Source: Chitinophaga oryzae
Lineage (GTDB): Bacteria; Bacteroidota; Bacteroidia; Chitinophagales; Chitinophagaceae
Length of the DNA: 64,000 bases
Assembly (NCBI RefSeq): GCF_012516375.2
Contig: NZ_CP051204.2
Coordinates: forward strand, 2,728,001-2,792,000
Direction: 5' to 3'
The notes under the pieces: model-generated
The model's database searches: none
Told to the model about the DNA's origin: nothing
What the model saw: only the letters and a program-made list of their open reading frames with translations
Part shown: positions 35,201 to 41,998 of the stretch, piece after piece
Numbering within the stretch: position 1 is the stretch's first letter
How the letters are laid out: each line of letters opens with the position of its first letter
Program-made: the position numbers and the translations under genes

Positions 35201-35877
35201 AGGGCGATTGCCGTGAGTTTACGCATGTGGTCAGCGCTCCGGTCACGGCAGAAGTAGTAGCGGTGGTTAATGACAAAAGCGGCGTTGTATGGAAAGAAAC
35301 AGATTATACCAATAACCGGAGTGCATTGGATTATGAACGGTTTGCCATTCGCGCCACACCGGTGCTGATATCGTTGCCGAGACCGGCCAGCGTGCCTTTG
35401 CGTACGGCGGTCACCGGTGGCGCTGCCGCCGCTTATGCCTGGGAGCCCCGTTCGGGCCTGTCCTGTGCGACCTGTCCGTCCCCGGTAGCTGCCGCCACAT
35501 CCTCCATGCGTTATGTTGTGACAGCCAGGAATGATTACTGGTGTACAGATACGGCGAGCGTGCAGATACAGACCTTTGTCAATGCAGGTATCAGTATGCC
35601 GAATGCTTTTTCGCCCAATGGCGACGGGCAGAACGATTACTTCTATGTGATTGGCAGCTGGGATATCCGGCAGGTAAGGAATTTGTCGGTGTTTAACCGT
35701 TCCGGCAACAAGGTGTTTGAGGCGGTGAATACGCCGGCCAACGACCGTGCCTATGGCTGGGACGGTATGGTAAAAGGACAGAAGGCGGATATGGGCACCT
35801 ATGTTTATTTTGCTACGGTGGAATATACAGACGGTTCCGTAAAACTGATTAAAGGCGCGGTGACGCTTATCCGGTAA
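32260..35877 (+). CDS. Secreted M43-type metalloprotease with CARDB-like repeats and T9SS type-B sorting domain
   Basis: 1205 aa. A signal peptide (to about LLTYAQ) precedes a pappalysin/cytophagalysin-like zinc protease domain (about 75-325). The zinc site is HEMGHYLSLLH (H223, H227, H233, Glu224). Disulfide-linked loops include CLTDGDMVCDTPP, and NFMDYG is the Met-turn. A PKD-like segment (about 345-505) and about three repeats of roughly 110 residues follow, each with VSFYDDDPRPGKG/VDFYDRAPGNP/VSFYNGDPGNE and NYGNNF/DYTNNT/DYTNNRS endings, CARDB-like. The last 90 residues (MPNAFSPNGDGQNDYFYVIG to the C-terminus) are the gliding-motility-type C-terminal sorting domain of the type IX secretion system. 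It is a cell-surface or secreted protease. Confidence 0.88.
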   Translation: MSTSILKSLAAALLLALGPLLTYAQEGMPATVRPCGTDLLLQQWRQDPSFLAREQAINQALLQRHYVKAPGAPAADPAIITLPVVVHILNENLNAYTDLDVANAIRQLNEAYSATGAFTGGRTDTKIRFCLAQTAPDGGRTSGILRSYSYLNDFDVDMEGGEVTDMGAWDRARYINIWVVSSIRSDYMQDFSCGKWSRLTMGGYASAGGDIVVAGLGTGVLAHEMGHYLSLLHTFAARDCKNNDCLTDGDMVCDTPPEKTITGGYACSAPQNSCSSDTLSGFTVDVPDLPDNFMDYGQGTGCILGFTPGQTERMRNFIAAALPLMQASTVCNDPCAGSLTAAFTRDIAYPVVGEVVTFTAAVAAGQSVQWLVDGAPAGTGVTLALPVTTQKTYQLALRVTDNVTGCQASTTDAMPVSCGVVARFYPDKRKIASKLGIQTDHVVFTNRSRNATAWKWLVSNDKGMAETVVSTDEQLDYVFNSPGNYKVRLYATDGHCEDYTNPVTIVVDDPTADGVVYVSGVECYQQNKLRVKLYFENKGYQTIPKNTPVSFYDDDPRPGKGRRLGTPFLLPADLPGKCVSVLYTTIVDAGREGIDTLVTVMNDNGAVFPVVLPNTSVEESNYGNNFSFKKGFRFHVSLAPGDYTLTPQQQLVLKPSSRGGTLTSAVWETSPYLDCSTCINATFTAPYRKDTVTAVKVRGYSQYACYADTMATLHIPPVDDYTVKLDKVTCSRGDSLHVDFSLCNAYAPGNIPATLQVDFYDRAPGNPAAVKLGNTFLTPMASAGTCSSYGQYLRNTATGQVVAVVNKDHRPFPPTTGLNETDYTNNTHTLGYVPPVLTVFPQDTTVFRKAPFHFYYKVTGFDPAAVRWDNSDAYTMDCNDCPAPSVRMLDSSRIGLTLTNRYGCVLKGEEYVHLVPPDLTVSLLSARCYDNEHILVKFKVCVANGYDSIFRKLPVSFYNGDPGNERTKVLEPLFYTPAPQEGDCREFTHVVSAPVTAEVVAVVNDKSGVVWKETDYTNNRSALDYERFAIRATPVLISLPRPASVPLRTAVTGGAAAAYAWEPRSGLSCATCPSPVAAATSSMRYVVTARNDYWCTDTASVQIQTFVNAGISMPNAFSPNGDGQNDYFYVIGSWDIRQVRNLSVFNRSGNKVFEAVNTPANDRAYGWDGMVKGQKADMGTYVYFATVEYTDGSVKLIKGAVTLIR

Positions 35878-35903
35878 AAGAAGGACTTGTTATAAAAAAA
35901 GGA

Positions 35904-35939
35904 AAACCGGCTCGCAGTGAAGAGCCGGTTTCTTTTTTT
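35904..35939. terminator. Terminator between protease and CoA-transferase genes
   Basis: AAACCGGCTC (35904-35913) pairs with GAGCCGGTTT (35922-35931), followed by CTTTTTTT on the plus strand; a shorter T-run lies on the other side for the convergent gene. Confidence 0.88.
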
Positions 35940-35955
35940 CATCCTTTCACACACA

Positions 35956-37458
35956 CTATACATGAACAGTTTTAAGCATGGTCCCGTTTTCGATAAAGCG
36001 GTTATGCCAGCTAAGGGCCTCCTGCAGCAGGTGAGGCGTGTGGCCTCCGCGGTTGCAGGCGTTGGTAAAATAGTTGTTCAGTTCGTCTTTGTAGCTGGCA
36101 TGCGCGCATTTGGATATGATCAGTCTTGCCCGTTCCCGGGGCGCAAGTCCCCGTAAATCAGCCAGGCCGTTCTCTGTTACTATAATGTCGACATCATGTT
36201 CAGTATTGTCTATATGAGAAGCCATTGGAACAATGTGCGAAATACCGCCGGCTTTGGAAGATGACTGTGTGACGAATATGCCCAGGTAGGCGTTGCGGGC
36301 GAAATCGTTGGAGCCGCCGATACCGTTCATCATGGCGGTGCCGCCAATGTGAGTGGAGTTGACGTTGCCGTAGATATCGCATTCGATGGCCGTATTGATG
36401 CTGATGACGCCCAGGCGGCGTATGACTTCCGCTGCGTTGCTGATATCCTGCGGCCGCAGGACGATATGCGGTTTATATTTTTCGAAGTTGCTGAAGACCC
36501 TGTTGTAGCAGGCCTGGGAGACGGTGATGGAAGAGGCGGAGGCTATCTCCAGTTTCCCGGCGTCTATCAGGTTAAAAGCGCTGTCCTGTATTACTTCCGA
36601 ATACATGGTGAGGTGATGGAAGTCGCCGTCCATAAAGCCTTCCATGACAGCGTTGGCTACTTTGCCGATACCGGATTGCAGCGGCCGCAGCGACTGTGGC
36701 AGGCGGCCTTTTCTGACTTCGTGGGAGAAGAAATCCAGCAGGTGGGCGGCGATGGCCGTGGTTTTTTCGTCTCTTTCGTTGATAGCGGCCGGGCTGTCGG
36801 TCGTGGTGGTGATCACTACCGCGACAATCTTTTCCGGGTCTACCGGGATGGACGTTCGCCCGATGCGTGCGCCTGATGCTGTGATCGGGATGATTTGTTT
36901 TTCCGGCCATATACCGGCGGAGAAAATATCGTGTACACCGTATAGCGAAAGAGGTACAGAGAGGTTGATCTCTACGATGATCCTGTCTGCAGCGGCGGCG
37001 AAAGCGGCGGAGTTGCCCACAGAAGTAGTAGGTACGATGCTGCCGTCTTCTTCAATCAGCAAGGCTTCGATAACGGCGATGTCCAGGCGGGGAATGATTT
37101 TTTCTTCCACGAGGGTGGCACTTTCACCGAGATGCTGGTCTGTAAAGAGCACTTCGCCATTGTTGATTTTCTTACGTAATGCAGGATCTACCTGGAAAGG
37201 CATGCGTTTATACAATATGCCTGCTTCAGCCAGGGCCCCGTCTGTGTCGTGACCCAGTGAGGCGCCTGTGAGCAGCGTTATTCTGAGAGGGGTAGCAGGA
37301 GCTGATGATGCCAGTGCCTTTAATACTGCTTTACTGTCGCCTGCCTTGGTAAAGCCGCTGGAGGCGACGACCATCTGGTCTTTAAACAACGTGGCGGCTT
37401 GTTCGGCGCTGGTGATCTTCTGTAGTAAATCTCTTCTTTTGATGCGTTCTTCGTACAT
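35956..37458 (-). CDS. Acetyl-CoA hydrolase/succinate CoA-transferase family enzyme
   Basis: 500 aa from the ATG at 37456-37458; a longer reading from 37482 adds 8 residues without support. It is a class I CoA-transferase of the AarC/Ach1 type. The catalytic Glu lies in HHLTMYSEVIQDS. The oxyanion/CoA loop is MNGIGGSNDFARNAYLGIF, and VTENGLADLRGL is a typical late motif. Such enzymes move CoA between acetate and succinate, or hydrolyse acetyl-CoA in some organisms. The enzyme is cytoplasmic and the gene stands alone. It would matter for acetate overflow and re-assimilation. Confidence 0.9.
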   Translation of the reverse strand: MYEERIKRRDLLQKITSAEQAATLFKDQMVVASSGFTKAGDSKAVLKALASSAPATPLRITLLTGASLGHDTDGALAEAGILYKRMPFQVDPALRKKINNGEVLFTDQHLGESATLVEEKIIPRLDIAVIEALLIEEDGSIVPTTSVGNSAAFAAAADRIIVEINLSVPLSLYGVHDIFSAGIWPEKQIIPITASGARIGRTSIPVDPEKIVAVVITTTTDSPAAINERDEKTTAIAAHLLDFFSHEVRKGRLPQSLRPLQSGIGKVANAVMEGFMDGDFHHLTMYSEVIQDSAFNLIDAGKLEIASASSITVSQACYNRVFSNFEKYKPHIVLRPQDISNAAEVIRRLGVISINTAIECDIYGNVNSTHIGGTAMMNGIGGSNDFARNAYLGIFVTQSSSKAGGISHIVPMASHIDNTEHDVDIIVTENGLADLRGLAPRERARLIISKCAHASYKDELNNYFTNACNRGGHTPHLLQEALSWHNRFIENGTMLKTVHV

Positions 37459-37652
37459 GGTGCAGGAATGTGGCAAAGGCAAATGTTGCTTGCGAATTGC
37501 GGATACAATATTAGGACGGTTTCCGGTGGCCGGTTAGTGTATCCGGGACAAATTTTTATTCATTCCGGCCAATCCGGCGGACAGTTTTTATTGTTATATT
37601 TATAGTACACAGGCTGTCACTTTCATTTCCATCACCTAAATTAACCTGCAAC

Positions 37653-38069
37653 ATGAAAAAAGTGTTTATCCCCATGTTATGTGTGTGTATTTTTAGTACC
37701 GCGTCTGTACCAGCACAGAGCATTCTGGACCAGGCAAAGAAAACGGCAGGTACGGTGCAGAATCCTCTTGCCAATTACAGCGGAGTGGCCAGCAGTATTC
37801 TGTCGAAGCTGACGCCGGCCCTGGGACTTACAGCAGCGCAGCAACCCAAGGTAACCGACCTGGTGACCGGTTTCCTGAAACAAAAAGCGGGTATTATGCC
37901 ATTGCAGCAGAGCAATCCCGCAGCTTATGCTTCTAAGTTCAGTGGTCTGCAGAGCGGACTTTTCTCCAGGCTCAAACTGCTGTTGACGGCTGCGCAGTAC
38001 ACTAAATTCCTGGGACTGAAACCAAAGGCCAATGATGCCGGGAATGTTTTGTCGCAGTTGTTCTACTAG
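37653..38069 (+). CDS. Small exported protein of unknown function
   Basis: 138 aa with a signal peptide (MKKVFIPMLCVCIFSTASVPAQ). The mature part is helical, with LTPALGLTAAQQPKVTDLVTGFLKQKA, a loop, then LQSGLFSRLKLLLTAAQYTKFLGL. The spacing of two 'LTAAQ..K/YTKFL' helices recalls small periplasmic helical-hairpin proteins of the LTXXQ/CpxP style, but I cannot assign a family. It is probably monocistronic. A perfect 26-bp palindrome starts one base after the stop codon. Confidence 0.7.
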   Translation: MKKVFIPMLCVCIFSTASVPAQSILDQAKKTAGTVQNPLANYSGVASSILSKLTPALGLTAAQQPKVTDLVTGFLKQKAGIMPLQQSNPAAYASKFSGLQSGLFSRLKLLLTAAQYTKFLGLKPKANDAGNVLSQLFY

Positions 38070-38130
38070 ATCACGCAAAGACGTCTTTGCGTGATATCTT
38101 TGCGTGAAAACATCTTCTTTACTATCTTCG
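38070..38130 (+). promoter_or_regulatory. 26-bp palindrome and nuclease promoter
   Basis: The perfect palindrome 38070-38095 has half-site ATCACGCAAAGAC. The CTTTGCGTGA half-site recurs at 38098-38107. TTTG at 38099-38102 within that third copy, a 20-base spacer and TATCTTCG at 38123-38130 form a plausible promoter. Transcription start would lie almost at the nuclease ATG (38138), implying little or no 5' leader. TATCTTTG at 38095-38102 is an alternative -7. Confidence 0.55.
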
Positions 38131-38137
38131 CGACCCT

Positions 38138-39577
38138 ATGCCAAAGCCAAAGAAGAAGACTCAGAAGAAGACGAAGAAGAAATCGAATAATAGTTTAGTC
38201 GTAGCCGTTATACTGATCCTTGTCACGTTCGCTGTAACTACCTGTTCAAGGAAGATCGCCGGCAGAAAAGAAAAGGAGCCTCCGCAAAAGACTGCTGCCA
38301 AATCGCACTCAAAAAAGAAGACCACTAAGTACCTCTTACAGGAAGATTTTGAGAAAGGCAGTAAAACCAATTACAATACGGAAAGTGTGAGCTTCTCCAG
38401 CGGCAGCTGGGAGTTGAAAGACGCCGTGACCGGGCGCCTGGAGGATGACCATAAAGCGGGTGCGCAGGCGTTGCGTCTTCGTGATAACGGGATGGCCACC
38501 ATGGAATTTGATATTGCTGTGAAAGGCACGGTGACGGTTACACTAAAATATGCGCTTTACGGAAGAGATGAGACAGGATCGTGGGAGTTGTGGGCATCGG
38601 TGAACCGTGGGCAGCGTTTTACCCGGGTAGGTAATACGGTGGAAGTAACCTCCGGCAGCTTGCAGACGGCCACTTTTACCGTTACGACTTCTTCCACGGT
38701 CCGGTTGCGGATACGGAAGACGGACAAAAGCGGCAGCCGCCTCAATATTGATGCGATCAGGGTGAGTGCCGGCGGAAAGGAGATGCCTGCCGTGAAGCCG
38801 GAGAAAGGAGAGGAGGCTGTACGTGGTGATGATGACAACCTGTTGCTGGGCAATCCCAGCAATGCGGCGGCTGCGGTGGTGATGTCCAACAACTACCTGA
38901 TGGACAAAGGATATTATACGTTGTCTTACAACCGGGATAACGGCACGCCGAATTGGGTAAGCTGGCATATTTCCTCCCGGGACCTGGGGCGTATGGCGAG
39001 GGGCAATGACTTCCGGCCGGATGCCGATGTGCCGGAGGGGTGGTTCCAGGTCACCCAGTTCAGCTATAATGGCAGCGGGTTTGACCGGGGGCATAACTGT
39101 CCGTCGGGCGACCGTACCGCTACGCGCGACGCCAATGAGGCTACTTTCCTGATGACCAATATGATCCCGCAGGCGCCTAATCACAACCAGCATTTATGGT
39201 CCAACCTGGAGAATTACACCCGTTCGCTGGTGAAGAACGGTAATGAGGTGTATGTGATCATGGGTAATTACGGCAGTGGTGGAAAGGGTAGTAAGGGGAT
39301 GTCTAAAAAGATTGGCAATAACCGGGTGAATGTGCCGGCGAGGATCTGGAAGGTGATTGTGGTGTTACCGGAGGGGAATAATGATCTGAAGCGGGTTTCC
39401 CGGCAAACGCGGGTGATTGCTGTTAATACGCCTAATAACAATGACGTGAACACAAAGTGGTCAGCCTATCTTACTTCCATTGAAGAAATAGAAAAAGCCA
39501 CGGGATATAAGTTATTGTCCAATGTGCCGGCAGCTGTGCGGGAGGAGTTGGTGAAGAAGATAGATACCGGCGATTGA
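38138..39577 (+). CDS. DNA/RNA non-specific endonuclease with N-terminal anchor
   Basis: 479 aa. A lysine-rich N-terminus (residues 1-16) precedes one hydrophobic helix ending VTTC (about 19-36), so it is membrane anchored or an atypical lipoprotein. Residues 65-212 look like a beta-sandwich (YLLQEDFEKGS to LNIDAIRVS). Residues 235-475 are a NUC1-type nuclease: SRDLGR, FDRGHNCPSGDRT with catalytic H319 in the DRGH motif, TNMIPQAPNHNQHLWSNLE with the metal-binding Asn, and late-domain VIVVLPEG. It probably degrades extracellular nucleic acid in the periplasm or at the surface. The start follows the promoter by only a few bases. Confidence 0.9.
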   Translation: MPKPKKKTQKKTKKKSNNSLVVAVILILVTFAVTTCSRKIAGRKEKEPPQKTAAKSHSKKKTTKYLLQEDFEKGSKTNYNTESVSFSSGSWELKDAVTGRLEDDHKAGAQALRLRDNGMATMEFDIAVKGTVTVTLKYALYGRDETGSWELWASVNRGQRFTRVGNTVEVTSGSLQTATFTVTTSSTVRLRIRKTDKSGSRLNIDAIRVSAGGKEMPAVKPEKGEEAVRGDDDNLLLGNPSNAAAAVVMSNNYLMDKGYYTLSYNRDNGTPNWVSWHISSRDLGRMARGNDFRPDADVPEGWFQVTQFSYNGSGFDRGHNCPSGDRTATRDANEATFLMTNMIPQAPNHNQHLWSNLENYTRSLVKNGNEVYVIMGNYGSGGKGSKGMSKKIGNNRVNVPARIWKVIVVLPEGNNDLKRVSRQTRVIAVNTPNNNDVNTKWSAYLTSIEEIEKATGYKLLSNVPAAVREELVKKIDTGD

Positions 39578-40071
39578 CGAGGTTAGCATGAAAGTTGCAG
39601 CGATAAACTTTTCCTGTAACAGGAAACAGGCAGCGCTTGTAGGGTAAAAAATTATTATGTCATTGTAATAATTAATTATAAATTGCATAAAATTGCCATA
39701 TTTTTAATAGCGTAAAGTTTTTTTCCTGGTAGATAATAAATGTAAGAAATACGCTAATTGTCATACAGACCATATTAGTTATTTTTGCTTTATTGAAGAA
39801 TTTAACCTTTTGTATTAATGTATGTGTAACATATGAAGACCTTAATTCGTTAGCTTACAATAGAGAATGGCTGGTATTGTAATGAGACGAGCGGAATGTG
39901 AAACTGACATAAGACCTACAATTTTCGCTGATAGCAGCATCCATGCACCCAATACCGCCGGGTAAGCGGGTATGCAGCCGTAATAAACAGCAGAAGGCAG
40001 GCGTTATACCAGACAGTATCAGTCGCGCGCGGTGAAACAAAAATTAAAAAATAATATAAGATTCAGATTAT
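39578..40071 (+). other. Gene-free region with promoter and long leader of the glycosyltransferase gene
   Basis: TTG at 39758-39760, exactly 19 bases, then TATTTTTG at 39780-39787 form a consensus promoter. Transcription from near 39794 gives a leader of about 278 bases before ATG 40072. The leader contains a small stem (ATACCGC around 39951 with GCGGGTAT around 39965) but no convincing leader ORF or terminator. Between 39578 and 39757 the sequence is AT-rich and I see nothing else in it. Confidence 0.55.
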
Positions 40072-40866
40072 ATGGGTGATAGCATGTCCGTGGCCTTATT
40101 AGTAACTACCTACAATTGGCCAGAAGCGTTAAAACTTGTTCTGGAGAGTGTGCTGCGGCAAACTGTTTTGCCGAACGAGGTGATTATCGCGGATGATGGG
40201 TCAGGCGACGCAACCAGATATGTTATTGATGCGTTCAAGCGGAGTACTACTATTCCGGTAAAACATTTCTGGCATCCGGATGAAGGTTTCAGGAAGACCA
40301 TCATCATCAACCAGGCTATTACCGGGACAGAGTCTGATTATATTATCCAGATTGACGGCGATATCGTACTGCACGAGAACTTCATCAAGGACCACATCAG
40401 TGAAGCGGAAGAGGGGTATTATATCCGCGGCAGCCGTGTGTTGCTGCCGGAAGACAAGACCCGTTATTTTCTGCGTTCCGGCGAGTTTGAGAATGTGACT
40501 GCATTTGACCGCGGTGTGAAGAACCGGTTCAATGCGCTGCGTATTCCGTTCCTGGCGCCGCTACTGATCAAAAAAAGCAAGCGTTCCCGTAATCTTATCG
40601 GTGCCAATTGCGCGTTCTGGAAAAAGGATTTCCTGCGTGTAAACGGGTACAATAATGAGTTGAAAGGGTGGGGCCATGAAGATATTGAGCTGGCTGCCCG
40701 TTTTATCAACTCCGGCCTTAGCCAGAAGAAGGTAAAGATGAAGGCTGTTTGTTATCACCTGCATCATCCCTTCAATGACCGGGTGCATGAGAATGTCAAT
40801 TACCGGGTTTACCTGGATACGTTAAAAAGAGGCATTACTTACTGTACAAACGGCTACCACCACTAA
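40072..40866 (+). CDS. Family 2 glycosyltransferase
   Basis: 264 aa. The GT-A fold is visible: VALLVTTYNWPEALKLVLESVL, NEVIIADDGSGDAT, the metal-binding IQIDGDIVLH, and the C-terminal NLIGANCAFWKKDFLRVNGYNNELKGWGHEDIELAARF. The last stretch, with the GWGHED acceptor/catalytic motif, is shared with chondroitin-synthase-like and galactosyltransferase-like GT2 enzymes. No membrane segment is present, so it is cytoplasmic. It likely adds a sugar to a cell-surface glycan. Its 3' end overlaps the convergent GT2 gene by 45 bases. A second in-frame ATG at 40084 is possible. Confidence 0.88.
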   Translation: MGDSMSVALLVTTYNWPEALKLVLESVLRQTVLPNEVIIADDGSGDATRYVIDAFKRSTTIPVKHFWHPDEGFRKTIIINQAITGTESDYIIQIDGDIVLHENFIKDHISEAEEGYYIRGSRVLLPEDKTRYFLRSGEFENVTAFDRGVKNRFNALRIPFLAPLLIKKSKRSRNLIGANCAFWKKDFLRVNGYNNELKGWGHEDIELAARFINSGLSQKKVKMKAVCYHLHHPFNDRVHENVNYRVYLDTLKRGITYCTNGYHH

Positions 40867-41946
40867 AATCACCAACAACAGGGTTTTTACGATTTTCCAC
40901 CGGTTAGTGCGAAAAGAGCTGGGATTTTCTTTCGCGAAGCCCATATCGATTCTTTTCGCAAAGCCCCCCGGGCGGCCGCCCATAATAGCGTCGTACAGAT
41001 AACCTGCTTCCCAGCAATTTTTTACCCACATCAGTTGAAAGGCTACGGCCGGCGAACCTGTTTTGCCGACGCTGATAGCCTTGAGCCAGTTGGTCAGGTA
41101 TTCGGCCAGCGGCACGGCGACTATCAGGCATAACCATATTTTGAGGGTTCCTGTGAACAGCGCTGCCGGAAAAAGGACCAGCAGCAGCAGCAGGGTTTCC
41201 GGCGTATTGGTAAAATCGCGGTAGGTATATCTTTTCTCCGGTTCTTTATGGGCGAGTTGATTGGCGGCGATGCCGTAGCGGAACATCCGCCGGGTCTGCA
41301 CGGCGCCGTTGTCATGCCAGGGGTGTGTGACCACAGCATTGGGCACCGACTGGTATTTTTCGTTGAATTGCAGCCAGTGGCGCACAAAAAAGTCTACGTC
41401 TTCTCCTCCCGCTTTCAGATTGATATCAAATAGTGCCGGGTCAAGTTTCTCCCGGTTGATCATCATATTGGTGGTAGGCGCCCAGGTGATCTCCGGATAA
41501 TACAGCGCCAGTTTAAAGTGATGTACGGAACCGTTTATTTGCAGTGCGCGGGTAGCGGCGTTGATAGCTTCGGGGAAGTAGGTGACGCCTGCAAAGCCCA
41601 GCGCATTGTTATTCCGGGCGATGGCTGCTGCGTATGCCTTCAGGAGGTCGGGTTGCGGTACGATATCGTCGTCCAGCAGGAGGACCCATTTGGCATGTCC
41701 TGCCCGTATGCCTTTGTTGCGGGTGCCGGAGAAGCCCAGGTTCACTTCGTTGACCAGCAGGTGTATTTCGCCTGCCTGGTGCAGTTCTTTTAATTTTTCC
41801 GGAATAACAGCCGCAGGGTTGTCGGCCACGATGTAGGTATTCACCTCAAAGCCGGCAGGTTTTTCCAGCCGGATAATATTCAGCAGCAGTGCTTCCGTCA
41901 GCCTGAACGAAGGCACCACAATATCGATCGCATCGGGTTTAATCAT
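40822..41946 (-). CDS. Membrane-associated family 2 glycosyltransferase
   Basis: 374 aa. The N-terminal 230 residues form a GT-A domain: DIVVPSFRLTEALLLNI, YIVADNPAA, NLGFSGTRNKGIRAGHAKWVLLLDDDIVPQP (the DxD-like DDD), and KAGGEDVDFFVRHW (catalytic ED). Two hydrophobic segments (about 250-285) and a C-terminal helix (about 353-370) anchor it at the inner membrane. It lies 52 bases downstream of the MsbA-like exporter gene on the same strand, so co-transcription and a role in surface-glycan or lipid assembly are likely. Its last 45 bases overlap the convergent GT2 gene. Confidence 0.87.
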   Translation of the reverse strand: MIKPDAIDIVVPSFRLTEALLLNIIRLEKPAGFEVNTYIVADNPAAVIPEKLKELHQAGEIHLLVNEVNLGFSGTRNKGIRAGHAKWVLLLDDDIVPQPDLLKAYAAAIARNNNALGFAGVTYFPEAINAATRALQINGSVHHFKLALYYPEITWAPTTNMMINREKLDPALFDINLKAGGEDVDFFVRHWLQFNEKYQSVPNAVVTHPWHDNGAVQTRRMFRYGIAANQLAHKEPEKRYTYRDFTNTPETLLLLLVLFPAALFTGTLKIWLCLIVAVPLAEYLTNWLKAISVGKTGSPAVAFQLMWVKNCWEAGYLYDAIMGGRPGGFAKRIDMGFAKENPSSFRTNRWKIVKTLLLVILVVVAVCTVSNASF

Positions 41947-41998
41947 GGCCGTAAATATACATACAGTTATATTAATATATAGATCCTTGTTAATCTAT

